DNA from: Rubricella sp038526735 | Lineage (GTDB): Bacteria > Pseudomonadota > Alphaproteobacteria > Rhodobacterales > Rhodobacteraceae | Length of the DNA stretch: 64,000 bases | Reading direction: 5' to 3' | Assembly: GCA_038526735.1 (NCBI GenBank) | Contig: JBCBGM010000001.1 | Coordinates: 124,001 to 188,000 of the forward strand | Shown here: in pieces, positions 25,288-35,200 of the stretch | How the letters are laid out: the number at the start of each line of letters is the position of its first letter | Position numbering within the stretch: the first letter of the stretch is position 1 | Program-made: the position numbers and the translations under genes | The notes under the pieces: generated by a model | Databases searched by the model: none | The model's input: only the letters and a program-made list of their open reading frames with translations | What the model was told of the DNA's origin: nothing

Positions 25288-26273
25288 AGCCGCCGCGCTA
25301 TTGGAACCGCCCGCCAAGCGCCCTCTCTCGGATGCTCGCACCACTAGGCATTTACGCTCTCGGCACCCGGCGACGCCTCGCCAAAAGCACACCGCATACG
25401 CTCTCGATCTCAGTCATTTCCATCGGCAATCTCAATGCAGGCGGCACGGGCAAAACCCCGGTGGCCATCGCGTTGATGGAGATGATCACTGCCACAGGCC
25501 TGAAACCTCATGTGGTCAGCCGCGGCTATGGTGGTCGCCTGGAGGGACCCCACCGCGTGCAAGACACCGACAGCCCTGCGGATGTGGGCGACGAGCCGCT
25601 GCTCCTCGCGGCCTTTGGGCCGGTCTGGGTTGCGAAAGACCGGGCGACCGGGGGTGAAGCCGCGCAAGAGGCGGGCGCGGACATCGTGATCCTCGACGAC
25701 GGCCACCAAAACCCGAGCCTCACCAAAACCGTTTCAATCGTGGTAATCGATGCCGACATCGGCTTCGGCAACCGCAATGCTATGCCTGTGGGCCCATTGC
25801 GAGAGACGGTGCCGGAGGGTTTGGCGCGCGCCGATTGCGTGGTTTTGATCGGATCGCCAGAGGCCTGCACCGCGTGCAAAAACGTCACCCCCGAGCTCTC
25901 AAAATTACCCGTCTTCACCGGCGCGCTCACACCGCTCGCCACCGGTATGCCGTGGTCGGGAATGCCGGTCTTCGCCTTCGCTGGCATAGGGCGGCCTGAA
26001 AAGATGTTCGCGACCCTGCGCAGCCTTGGGGCAGACCTTCGCGGCACCCGTGCGTTTGATGACCATGAGCCCTACGCGCCGATGGTGCTCACACGGTTGG
26101 AGGCCACGGCCAAAGACCTCGGCGCTCAACTTGTCACGACAGAGAAAGACGCGGTGCGCCTGCCACTCAGTTTTCGCAAAAAGGTGCTCACGCTGCCGGT
26201 GCGCTTGGTGTTTGATGATCCAGCGGGCTTTGCCGAGGCCATCAACGAAAAGCTCAATCAGCCCTCGAGCTGA
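25284..26273 (+). CDS. lpxK: tetraacyldisaccharide 4'-kinase
   Basis: ATP-dependent kinase that phosphorylates the 4' position of tetraacyldisaccharide-1-phosphate to give lipid IVA. The 329-residue membrane-associated protein has the Walker A-like loop GNLNAGGTGKTPVAIAL (about 51-67), SRGYGGRLEGP, GDEPLLLA, ILDDGHQNPSL (catalytic DDGxQ) and VTTEKDAVRLP near the C terminus. Last gene of the lipid A unit. Its final 16 bases overlap the convergent mlaC-type gene, leaving no room for a separate terminator. Confidence 0.95.
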   Translation: MKPPRYWNRPPSALSRMLAPLGIYALGTRRRLAKSTPHTLSISVISIGNLNAGGTGKTPVAIALMEMITATGLKPHVVSRGYGGRLEGPHRVQDTDSPADVGDEPLLLAAFGPVWVAKDRATGGEAAQEAGADIVILDDGHQNPSLTKTVSIVVIDADIGFGNRNAMPVGPLRETVPEGLARADCVVLIGSPEACTACKNVTPELSKLPVFTGALTPLATGMPWSGMPVFAFAGIGRPEKMFATLRSLGADLRGTRAFDDHEPYAPMVLTRLEATAKDLGAQLVTTEKDAVRLPLSFRKKVLTLPVRLVFDDPAGFAEAINEKLNQPSS

Positions 26274-26875
26274 ACCAGCTCTGGCAAAAGCTCCACCAGC
26301 CGGTCAATGTCGCCGCCCACTTCATCAAGGCGCGCGGCAATTTCCTGCCGCTCGGACGAGAGAAGCGACACGCCCTCCACCACAATATCGACAATGCGCG
26401 CGCTGCCAGAGCGGTCATTAAACAGCCAATCCACCCGAACCGGCTCTGACCCGTCGTTCTGGTCAAATTCGGTCAAAACCACCGTGCCCCGTCGCCCTGC
26501 ATCAAGGCTGCCAGTGACCGTCATCACCTGCCCGTCAAAGCGGGTGAACTGACGACCGTATTTCGTGGCGATATAGTCGTCGAACACGTCGAGATACGCA
26601 TCCCGCTCTGCCTCACTCGCCTCGCGCCACGCAATCCCGAGAGAGAACCGCGCAATCGCAGGCATATCGGCGCGCACATTGATGAGCAGACGAAACTCTT
26701 CGATCTTCTCCGTCAGCGGCCGATCGCTGTCGATGAAGACGAGCATCTCTGAGATGATCTCCTGCGCGAGGGCCTCTGCCTCACCAGGCTCGATGGCCTG
26801 CGCGGGGCTCAAGCTTGCTCCGACAAAGGCAAAAACGACGGCAAGCCGTTTGAGATGTGTCATCAGCCAGATCAT
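26258..26875 (-). CDS. mlaC: MlaC/Ttg2D-family periplasmic phospholipid shuttle protein
   Basis: A 205-residue exported protein with a signal peptide ending about residue 27 (SPAQA-I). The mature part is all MlaC-like: FSLGIAWREASEAERDAYLDVFDDYIATKYGRQF, VNYRL-like DWLFNDRSGSARIVDIVVEGVSLLSSERQEIAARLDEVGGDIDRLVELL. MlaC carries phospholipids between the outer-membrane MlaA-porin complex and the inner-membrane MlaFEDB pump. AGGAG before the ATG at 26875 supports the start. The gene follows mlaA by 27 bases; no mlaFED genes are present here. Name assigned by family and by the adjacent mlaA. Confidence 0.88.
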   Translation of the reverse strand: MIWLMTHLKRLAVVFAFVGASLSPAQAIEPGEAEALAQEIISEMLVFIDSDRPLTEKIEEFRLLINVRADMPAIARFSLGIAWREASEAERDAYLDVFDDYIATKYGRQFTRFDGQVMTVTGSLDAGRRGTVVLTEFDQNDGSEPVRVDWLFNDRSGSARIVDIVVEGVSLLSSERQEIAARLDEVGGDIDRLVELLPELVQLEG

Positions 26876-26902
26876 GCGAATCTCCTGTCCCAGTCGGAGG
26901 TG

Positions 26903-27649
26903 TTACTCTGCATATATGTCGATGAAATCATCTTCGGTAGCCACACCACCAGCCGCAGAGCGCCGAGATTGCTGAATTGTGATCAGCTTGAGAGCGTTAT
27001 AGCTGTCGGCACTTTCGTAATAGACGTTGTCGATGGTCGGCCCAAACGAGGCGCGCGTGTCCATCACATCCAGCACCGTGGCGCTGGTCTGCACGTATCC
27101 GGGCGTTGGGTTCAGCGCCGAGAACGGGTTGACGAAGAGATCTACGACGCGCCCCACCATGTCGCGCGACGAACCGGGGCCGAGCCCGGGCAGCTCCACA
27201 TAAATCCCCTCACCTACGCCCCAAACGGCCATTGTCTCTGAAAACCCGGAGTCGTTGGCCGCAAGCCCGGCTTCCGATGCGATATCGATGAAGCCCAGCA
27301 GCCCAAGCGTAGAGTTCAGCCCAAAGCGCCCAAAACTCGTTGCGGCCTCTTCGGGTTTGCCTTGCAGGGCTGAGTTGATCCCCCGCACGGGCAGCCCCCA
27401 GGTGGAGTTGAAGCTGAGGATCGAGACCTTGGCAGGCTCCGGCACATACTCCTCCCACAACTCAGAGAGGGGGCGCAGGAAAAACCGATCCAGCTGCTTG
27501 TTGATCACATGGCTGACCCGGTTCACCGGTTCCAGCGGGTCAGGCAACAGCTCGTCTTGCGCTACCGCAGCGCCGGCCCCGAGTATCAGCCAAACCACAA
27601 CAAGCGGCGCGAAGACGGGTCGCATCCAAGACGTGTTGCGGCTGTTCAT
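26903..27649 (-). CDS. mlaA: MlaA/VacJ-family outer-membrane phospholipid-asymmetry protein, no lipobox
   Basis: A 248-residue VacJ-family protein. Core motifs: DPLEPVNRVSHVINKQLDRFFLRPLSELWEEYVPEP (about 37-72), FNSTWGLPVRGINSALQGKPEEAATSFGRFGLNSTLGLLGFIDIASEAGL and MAVWGVGEGIYVELPGLGPGSSRDMVGRVVD. MlaA removes phospholipids from the outer leaflet of the outer membrane. Most family members are lipoproteins, but this one has a plain signal peptide ending AAVAQ-D and no cysteine near the cleavage site. Two start codons are possible (27649, 27625). It heads an mlaA-mlaC pair. Confidence 0.9.
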   Translation of the reverse strand: MNSRNTSWMRPVFAPLVVVWLILGAGAAVAQDELLPDPLEPVNRVSHVINKQLDRFFLRPLSELWEEYVPEPAKVSILSFNSTWGLPVRGINSALQGKPEEAATSFGRFGLNSTLGLLGFIDIASEAGLAANDSGFSETMAVWGVGEGIYVELPGLGPGSSRDMVGRVVDLFVNPFSALNPTPGYVQTSATVLDVMDTRASFGPTIDNVYYESADSYNALKLITIQQSRRSAAGGVATEDDFIDIYAE

Positions 27650-27831
27650 GGGATCGAAACCTTCGCGCTGGCGCTCTGTCAGCGTGCCCTTGAGAATGTG
27701 TTGGGTCTATGCCCCGCCGAGCACATGAAATAAACGTCATTGCGCACGATACTATACAGGGTCGCAAAAACGTGGCTTACAGGCCACGATAATTGAGTGG
27801 GTATCGGGCGCAGGCTACGGTCGAACATCGC

Positions 27832-29736
27832 ATGGCAGAGCAAGACAACGCAAAAGGCCGTCAGGAATTGAAAGCGGGGATGCGCAAGGCGCGTCACCTG
27901 TTCATTTGGGTTGGCCTCTTCAGTTTTTTCGCAAACCTGCTGATGCTCACCGGCCCCATCTTCATGCTGCAGGTCTATGACCGCGTCCTCTCCAGCCGGT
28001 CCGAGGCAACGCTCGTCGCGCTCTTTGGCCTCGTGATTTTCCTCTACGCGATGATGGGCTTTATGGATTACGCCCGCGGCCGTGTGCTGGCCCGCGTTGG
28101 CGCGCGCTTTCAATCGCTCTTTGACCGCCGCGTTTTCGAGGCGATCCTCCGCCGCTCTATGGACCCGAACTTCCGCAATCGCCCGGCCCTCGGCCTGCGC
28201 GATCTGGAGTCGGTTCAGCGGCTCTATTCGTCGCCAGCACTGCTCGCGCTCTTCGACATGCCGTGGACGCCGGTTTTCATCGCCGCAATCTTCATCTTCC
28301 ATCCGATGCTGGGGTGGCTGGCGATTGCAGGTGGGTCTGTGCTGGTCGTCGCAACATTCCTCAACCAGTGGCTGACCAAAGAACCGCAGCTAGAGAACCG
28401 CAAAGCCACCGCGATCTCTAACAACTTCGCCGATCAAATCCGGATGGATGCTGAGGTGGTGCAGTCGCTCGGCATGCGGCAGGCCGTGCTGGACCGCTGG
28501 CAAATCCAACGGGACGAGAGCCTAAGGACCGGGATCAAAGCCTCTGACGTGGGCGGCTCGTTCACCAACTTCACCAAAGCCTTCCGCTTTTTTCTGCAAT
28601 CCGCGATGCTCGCGGCGGGCGCCTATTTCGTTCTGCTGCAAGAGCTGACACCGGGTGCAATGATCGCAGGCTCCATCCTCTTGGGTCGCGCCCTTGCCCC
28701 CATCGAGCAATCCATCGGGCAATGGCCGATGGTACAGCAGGCGCAGGCGGCCTGGGCCTCTCTGGCCGAACTCCTCGAAAAAACTCCCGTCGAAGAAGAG
28801 AAAACCGCGCTGCCAAAACCGCGCGCGCGCATCGCGGTTGAGGGGGTTTCTGTTGCCCCTCCCGGAGACAAGACCGCCACGCTCCGCAACATCAAATTCT
28901 CGATCCAGCCGGGCCAAGCTCTGGGCGTGATCGGGCAGTCGGCCTCCGGCAAATCCACCCTCGCGCGGGTGCTCACAGGGATCTGGACGCCACAGGTCGG
29001 CACCGTCCGCCTCGATGGGGCCGCGCTTGAGCAATATGAAGACGACGTGCTCGGCAGCTACATCGGCTACCTGCCCCAAGACGTCACCCTCTTTGATGCC
29101 ACCGTCGCCGACAACATCGCCCGCCTCTCTAAAGAGCCGGATGCCGAGGCGATTGTCGCCGCGGCCAAGAAAGCCGGCGCGCATGAGATGATTGTGGGTC
29201 TACCCGATGGCTATGACACACGCATCTCTGCCGGGGGTAGCCGCCTCTCGGGCGGGCAAAAGCAGCGGCTGGGTCTCGCCCGCGCACTCTATGGTGATCC
29301 GGTGTTGCTTGTTCTTGATGAGCCGAATGCCAATCTCGACGCAGAAGGATCCAACGCGCTCAACCGCGCCATTGAAGAGCTCAAGGCACAAGGCAACGCC
29401 GTCGTGATCATGGCCCACAGACCCTCCGGCATCGCGATGTGTGATCTCCTGCTGGTGCTGGAGAGTGGCCAGATGAAGGCGTTCGGCCCCCGCGACGAAG
29501 TGCTGAAAGAAACGGTGAAAAACTATCAAGAGGTCGCCCCGGCGATCAAATCTCCGGGCACAGCAGCGCAGGTTGAGCCACCAAAGCGCCCGCGCCCAGC
29601 GCAAACCGTTGAAACCGCGATCCAACCGATCAGCGCTTCAATGACCCGCCCGATCCACGCGCAGGCGACGGGCGCGCCAGTGGTGGACAAGCCCACCGCC
29701 GAAGCTGAGGCCGACGCGCCAAAGGAAAAGTCGTGA
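27832..29736 (+). CDS. type I secretion system permease/ATPase
   Basis: ABC half-transporter of the PrtD/AprD type (634 residues from the ATG at 27832), exporting unfolded proteins straight from cytosol to outside. Five or six membrane segments lie in 20-300, including FIWVGLFSFFANLLMLTGPIFMLQVYDRVLSSRSEATLVAL. The ATPase has Walker A GQSASGKST (about 365), GYLPQDVTLFDATVADNIARL, signature LSGGQKQRLGLARAL, Walker B LLVLDEPNANLD and switch MAHRPS. A proline- and alanine-rich tail of about 50 residues follows. A TTG-initiated extension to 27793 is possible. No peptidase-C39 domain. The adaptor gene overlaps by 4 bases; no outer-membrane TolC or RTX substrate is adjacent. Confidence 0.92.
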   Translation: MAEQDNAKGRQELKAGMRKARHLFIWVGLFSFFANLLMLTGPIFMLQVYDRVLSSRSEATLVALFGLVIFLYAMMGFMDYARGRVLARVGARFQSLFDRRVFEAILRRSMDPNFRNRPALGLRDLESVQRLYSSPALLALFDMPWTPVFIAAIFIFHPMLGWLAIAGGSVLVVATFLNQWLTKEPQLENRKATAISNNFADQIRMDAEVVQSLGMRQAVLDRWQIQRDESLRTGIKASDVGGSFTNFTKAFRFFLQSAMLAAGAYFVLLQELTPGAMIAGSILLGRALAPIEQSIGQWPMVQQAQAAWASLAELLEKTPVEEEKTALPKPRARIAVEGVSVAPPGDKTATLRNIKFSIQPGQALGVIGQSASGKSTLARVLTGIWTPQVGTVRLDGAALEQYEDDVLGSYIGYLPQDVTLFDATVADNIARLSKEPDAEAIVAAAKKAGAHEMIVGLPDGYDTRISAGGSRLSGGQKQRLGLARALYGDPVLLVLDEPNANLDAEGSNALNRAIEELKAQGNAVVIMAHRPSGIAMCDLLLVLESGQMKAFGPRDEVLKETVKNYQEVAPAIKSPGTAAQVEPPKRPRPAQTVETAIQPISASMTRPIHAQATGAPVVDKPTAEAEADAPKEKS

Positions 29737-31034
29737 GTGCCCCAACGAAATGGTCCGCCCGCACCCCGCTGATCGTTGGCTTGACGGCGGTGATCATCCT
29801 CGTAGGTGGCTTTGGCACCTGGTCCGTCGTTACGGCCATTGCCGGAGCGGTGATCGCGCCCGGCCAGCTTCAGGTTGAGTCAGAGCGGCAAGTCATCCAG
29901 CACATCGACGGCGGCATTGTCGGGGAATTGCCGGTCAATGACGGGGATTTCGTGACCGCAGGCGACATCGTCATGCGCCTCGACGACACCGACTTGCGCA
30001 GCGAACTCACGATCATCGAGGGTCAATACTACGAGCTGATGGCCCGCCGCGCGCGCCTCTTTGCTGAAAGCCGCGACCTGACCGAGATCACCTTCGATGA
30101 CGAGCTCATTGCGGAGGCCGCGCGCACAGCGGAAGTTGCCGACCTGATGGAGGGCCAGCGCAGTCTCTTTCTGGCGCGCCGTGAAACCCGCGAGCGCCAA
30201 ATTGAGCAACTCTCCGAGCGACAAGCCGCTATTGAGCAAGAGATCATCGGCCTGCAAGCCCAACGCGAGGCCAACCGCCAGCAACAGCGCCTCGTCGCGC
30301 AAGAGGTCGACGCACTGCAATCGCTCCTCGACCGTGGCCTCACACAGCAAAGCCGCGTGCTGGAACTGCGCCGCGGGCAGGCAGATTTGCTCGGCCGCGC
30401 CGGCGCCCTCGACGCCTCTGTCGCGCAAGGCCGTGTGCGCATCTCTGAGCTGGAGACTGAAAAGCTGGGCCTTGCCGACCGTGTGCGCGAGCAGGCACTC
30501 GAGCAACTCCGCGACCTCACCTTCAACGAGCGCGAGCTGGAAGAGCGCCGCTCTGCCCTCATCGGCCGCCTCTCCCGCCTCGACATTCGTGCGCCCGTGT
30601 CAGGCTTTGTGCTCGACCGGCAAATTCAAGCGGTGCGCGCTGTGATCCGGCCCGCGGAGCCGCTCATGTTCATCGTACCTGAAGACAGCCCACTGGTAAT
30701 CATCAGCCAGGTGGAGCCGATCCATGTGGATGAGGTGCGCGTCGGGCAAGAGGCGGGCCTGCGCTTCTCAGCCCTCGATTTTCGCACCACGCCAGAGCTG
30801 AACGGCGTCGTCTCTCGCGTCTCTGCCGACATCATCCAGGACCCCAACACCGGCCTGCAATACTACGAGGCCGAGATCACGCCGCTGCCTGGAGAGATGG
30901 ACCGTCTAGAGGGCAAAGAGCTGATCCCCGGTATGCCGGTGGAGGCCTTCATCCAGACCGGCAGCCGCTCACCGCTCAACTACCTCACAAAACCGCTGAC
31001 CGACTATTTTACTAAAGCGTTCCGCGAAAGCTGA
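29733..31034 (+). CDS. HlyD-family type I secretion membrane-fusion adaptor
   Basis: A 433-residue periplasmic adaptor that bridges the ABC exporter to a TolC-type channel. One N-terminal membrane segment (about 11-33) is followed by QVESERQVIQHIDGGIVGELPVNDGDFV (lipoyl half), a long alpha-hairpin of coiled-coil character (about 90-275, heptad-like with many Glu/Gln/Arg), then SRLDIRAPVSGFVLDRQIQAVRAVIRPAEPLMFIVPED and the beta-barrel end PGMPVEAFIQTG. Starts with GTG overlapping the ABC stop. It ends 21 bases before ridA, so those genes may be co-transcribed. Confidence 0.92.
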   Translation: MSAPTKWSARTPLIVGLTAVIILVGGFGTWSVVTAIAGAVIAPGQLQVESERQVIQHIDGGIVGELPVNDGDFVTAGDIVMRLDDTDLRSELTIIEGQYYELMARRARLFAESRDLTEITFDDELIAEAARTAEVADLMEGQRSLFLARRETRERQIEQLSERQAAIEQEIIGLQAQREANRQQQRLVAQEVDALQSLLDRGLTQQSRVLELRRGQADLLGRAGALDASVAQGRVRISELETEKLGLADRVREQALEQLRDLTFNERELEERRSALIGRLSRLDIRAPVSGFVLDRQIQAVRAVIRPAEPLMFIVPEDSPLVIISQVEPIHVDEVRVGQEAGLRFSALDFRTTPELNGVVSRVSADIIQDPNTGLQYYEAEITPLPGEMDRLEGKELIPGMPVEAFIQTGSRSPLNYLTKPLTDYFTKAFRES

Positions 31035-31055
31035 GCGCCCACCCCGGAGACTGAC

Positions 31056-31514
31056 ATGACCATTGAAGCCCGCCTCGCCGAGCTTGGCATCACCCTGCCC
31101 GATGCCGCCGCCCCCGCCGCCAACTACGTGCCCTATGTGCAGAGCGGAAACCTTGTGTTCATCTCGGGTCAGTTGCCGTTCAAAGACGGCGCGCTGATCA
31201 CCGGCAAAGTCGGTGCTGATGTTGAGGTCGAGGTCGGCCAAGCCGCCGCCCGCGCCTGTGGCCTCGCGCTGATCGCACAGCTGAAAGCCGCCTGCGGTGG
31301 TGATCTCGAAAAGGTCGTGCGCGTCGTCAAACTCACCGGCTTCGTGAACTGCCCACCTGAGTTTGAGCAGCAGCCCGCCGTCGCCAACGGCTGCTCTGAC
31401 CTGATGGTCGAGGTCTTTGCGGACAAGGGCCGCCATGCCCGCGCAGCCGTCGGCGCCCCTGCCCTGCCCTTCAACGTCTCGGTTGAGATCGAAGGCATCT
31501 TCGAGATCGCATGA
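31056..31514 (+). CDS. RidA/YjgF family protein
   Basis: A 152-residue RidA-superfamily protein. The archetype hydrolyses reactive 2-aminoacrylate and other enamine/imine intermediates; this longer subgroup (about 150 residues) is less studied. Motifs: YVQSGNLVFISGQLPFKDG (about 27-45), GDLEKVVRVVKLTGFVN and the C-terminal GRHARAAVGAPALPFNVSVEIEG, where the Arg in HARAAVGA is the family substrate-binding arginine. GGAGA precedes the ATG. The stop overlaps the phosphodiesterase gene by 4 bases. Confidence 0.9.
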   Translation: MTIEARLAELGITLPDAAAPAANYVPYVQSGNLVFISGQLPFKDGALITGKVGADVEVEVGQAAARACGLALIAQLKAACGGDLEKVVRVVKLTGFVNCPPEFEQQPAVANGCSDLMVEVFADKGRHARAAVGAPALPFNVSVEIEGIFEIA

Positions 31515-32266
31515 TCCCCCTCGACCCCAGCTTCTATGCACGGCCCATCGCCCATCGCGGGCTGCATGACCGCGCGGCAGGCATCATCGAAAACTCCCTC
31601 TCCGCAATCGAGTTGGCGATCGCGAGCGGCTATGGCATCGAGATCGACATCCAGCCTTCTGCTGATGGGCAGGCGATGGTCTTTCATGACTACGCGATGG
31701 ACCGGCTCTTGGGGATCAACGGCCCGATCAGCAGCAAAACCGCCGCTGAACTGGGCGAACTCCTCCTCATCGACAGCACCGACACGGTGCCCACGCTCAG
31801 TGAGGTGCTGGCCCAAGTCGCAGGCCGCGCGCCCGCTCTCATCGAGATCAAAGACCAAGACGGCCAGCTGGGCCCCGGCGTCGGCGCGCTCGAAAAAGCA
31901 GTGGGGGACGCGCTGAGAGGCTACGAGGGCGCCGTCGCGCTCATGTCGTTCAATCCCAACTCCACCCGCGTGTTGGCGGAGCATTGCCCGGGCCTCCCGC
32001 GCGGCCTGGTCACCGACCCGTTCCGCAAAGAGGACTGGCCGCTCGTGCCCGCAGCCCGTCGCGCCCGTTTGGCGATGATCCCTGACCTGCACGCGAGCAG
32101 CGCCAGCTTCATCTCACACAACCGCGCTTACCTAAACAGCGCGCCGGTTGCTGCCGTTAAAGCCCGCGGTATGCCTGTGCTCTGCTGGACGGTCCGCAGC
32201 GCAGAGCAGGCGCAAGACGCCTACCGCATCGCCAATCAAATCACGTTCGAGGGGTTTCGGCCCTAG
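31511..32266 (+). CDS. glycerophosphodiester phosphodiesterase family protein
   Basis: A 251-residue GDPD TIM-barrel protein cleaving glycerophosphodiesters to glycerol-3-phosphate and an alcohol. Catalytic motifs: PIAHRGLHD (about 12-20), IENSLSAIELAIASGYGIEIDIQPSADGQAMVFHD (about 26-61) with the metal-binding Glu-Asp and the second catalytic His, and LIEIKDQD near 115. No signal peptide, so it is cytosolic. Coupled to ridA by a 4-base overlap and overlapping the convergent smc stop by 4 bases. Confidence 0.92.
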   Translation: MIPLDPSFYARPIAHRGLHDRAAGIIENSLSAIELAIASGYGIEIDIQPSADGQAMVFHDYAMDRLLGINGPISSKTAAELGELLLIDSTDTVPTLSEVLAQVAGRAPALIEIKDQDGQLGPGVGALEKAVGDALRGYEGAVALMSFNPNSTRVLAEHCPGLPRGLVTDPFRKEDWPLVPAARRARLAMIPDLHASSASFISHNRAYLNSAPVAAVKARGMPVLCWTVRSAEQAQDAYRIANQITFEGFRP

Positions 32267-35200
32267 CCGTTCGCGACCATCGCCTCGGCACGGTTGAGGT
32301 CCACGCTCACCAACTGGCTCACGCCCTGCTCCACCATTGTCACGCCAAAAAGCCGATCCATCCGGCTCATGGTGACGGCGTGGTGCGTGATGATCAGAAA
32401 CCGCGTGCGTGTCTGGCGGGTCATTTCATCCAAAAGATCGCAGAACCGCCCCACATTGGCATCATCCAGCGGCGCATCCACCTCGTCGAGCACACAGATG
32501 GGCGAGGGGTTAGCCCGGAACACGGCGAAGATCAGCGACAGCGCGGTCAACGTTTGCTCACCGCCCGACAAGAGCGAGAGAGTGGAGAGCTTCTTGCCCG
32601 GCGGCTGGCACATAATCTCCAGCCCTGCTTCCAGCGGATCGTCCGACTCGATGAGCTCCAACTGCGCCTCGCCCCCGCCAAAGAGATGCGTGAAGAGCTC
32701 TGCGAAGTTGCGGTTGACCTCCTCAAAGGCTGTCAGCAACCGCTCGCGCCCTTCCGAGTTCAGCGCCGCGATGCCCTTTTTCAGCGCCTCAACGGCACCT
32801 GCAAGGTCGGCAATCTCTGTCGCGAGCGCGTCGCGCTCCTCCTGCACCTCACGCGCGTCCTCTTCTGCACGCAGGTTCACAGCGCCCAGCGCATCCCGCT
32901 GACGACGCAGGGTGATGATCTCTTCTTCCAGACGTAGCGCAGGCGGTACATCGTCTGGCGTGCTCTCAAACGTCTCAAGCACGGCCTCGGGCGCACATTC
33001 CAACTCTTCCTGAATCCGCCCGGCACTTTCTTGCAGATGCGCAGCGGTCGCCTCTGCCTTTGCCTCGGCCCGCGCCCGCGCCTCGCGTGCGTCAGAGGCG
33101 GTGCGCTCTGCCTGGCGCTCAGTCTCTTCAGCACCCCGCAACCGCGTCTCTGCAAGCGCGACCGCATCGGCGGCAGACTTGCGCCGAGATTCTGCTCGCT
33201 CCATCTCCGCCTCGACCTTGTCGCGTTGTGCGGCGATCTCCGCCGGAGCAGCCTGCGCAGACTTCAGGTCCTCTTCCGACTTGGCTCGCCGCGCCTCAAC
33301 CTCTTCGGCCCGCTTTTTAGCCGTTGCGAGGCGATGCCGCCAGCCCGAGAGCTCTTTGGTCAGCTCCTGCTGGCGCTTGATCCGCGCCTCGGCCTCGCGC
33401 CGCAAAGCATCCGCGGCAGACCGGGCAGAGAGCATTGCCCCACGCACATCGCCCACCACGGTGCGCTGCGCCTCCACCGCCGCATCCGCCGCCTCTGGAT
33501 CACCCAAATCGGCGGACAGTGCTAACGCCTCAGCAAGTGCGGCCTCTGCGTCTGTCTGATCTTCAAGCCGCCGCGCGATGGCATTCTCCACCGTCTCCCG
33601 CCGCCCGGTGCGCATGGAGAGCTCGGCATCCGCATCGCTCAATGCGCGCCGTGCTTGGCTTAACGCAGCCTCCGCCGCACGCCGCGCATCGCGGGCAGAC
33701 GCATCCTCCTCAGCCGCCGCTTTCAGCGCATCCGCCGCTGCCACTTGCGCGGCTTCAGCCTCTGTCACAGCCCGCTGGGCCTCATCCAACTGCGCCGCCA
33801 GCGCATCGAGCCGGTTCTGCTGTTCCAACCTCAAAGCCGTGGCGGAGGTCTCTCCACCAGCAACCCGGAACCCATCCCAACGCCACATATCCCCACCACG
33901 GGACACAAGCCGCTGACCCGCCTTCAAGAGCTTCGCTAAGCGCGGGCCATCTTCTGCGGCAACGACACCGATCATGGCGAGACGAGGGCCAAGCACTTTA
34001 GGCGCGGTCACATGCTCCGCAATCGACTGCGCCCCCTCCGGCAAAGCGGCACCAACACCGGAAACACCACCAGCCCAACTGCGAGCACCGTCGTCACTCT
34101 CGGGCGCACGCAGGTCATCGCCCAAAGCCGCCCCCAATGCCGCCTCAAACCCCGGCGCCACGCGCACTTGATCGAGCAACTGAGCCTCGCCCGTCGCATC
34201 GCGAGAGAGCAACCGCTCCAGCGCATCCACCTCCGCCGCGAGCGCCTTGGCCTCCGCCTGTGCCGCCGACAAGGCTGACCGCGTTTCAGCCTCCTGCAAT
34301 TGGGCGGCGGCGCGCGTCGCCTCCGTCTCCGTCAACCGCGCTTCGCTCTCAGCGGAAACGGCCTCCGCCGCGCTAAGGCCCTCAGCCGCGCTTGCCTGGG
34401 ACGCCCGCGCATCCGCAAGCTGACCATCGAGCGCCGCCGCATCCGCATGCAGCTGCTCCAAAGCAGCAGCGACCTTCGCCTGCGCACCACGCGCTTCCGC
34501 CTCGCGCCGTTGCGCTGCCTGCGCACGCGCCTTTAGACGCGCCGCATCTTCGGCCAGCCGGTCGAGCGCTTCTTCAGCCGCGCGCAACTTTGCACCCGCG
34601 GCCCGCGCAGCCTCGTCGGCCGTTTCCTGCGCAACCTCCTCGCCCTCGCGGGCCTCCGCAATCGCGCGTCCTTCCCATTCAAGGCGAGAGATTGTCTCTC
34701 CCGCATCGCGGTTCAGCGCGGCCTCCCGCTCAAGGTCTTGCCCAAGCGTCGCGATCGTCTCTTGCAGACGCTCAATCGCGCGCTGCGTGCGGTGCGCGCG
34801 ATCCTTCAACCCATCACGCTCAACCGTCAGCCGTTGCAAGACCGCACCGGCAACTGCCTCCTCCTCTCGCAACGGGGGAAGCGCTTCAGCCGCCTCAGCC
34901 CGGTCCGCCGCATGGCGTTGCGCTGCCCCTTGAGCCTCCGCCGCAGCCCGTGTCGCAGCCGTCAGCGCCTGATCAGCCTCCGCCGCCGCATCCCGCGCTT
35001 CCTGCCATTTGCGGTAGAGCAACAACCCCTCGGCCTTGCGCAACTCGGCGGCAATTTCGCGGTAACGCGCCGCCTGACGCGCTTGCCGGGCGAGGGAGGA
35101 CAGCCGCCCATCAAGCTGCGTCACCACATCCTCAACCCGCTCAAGGTTCGCCGTGGTTGCCTTGAGCTTCAATTCCGCCTCATGCCGCCGCTGGTAAAGG

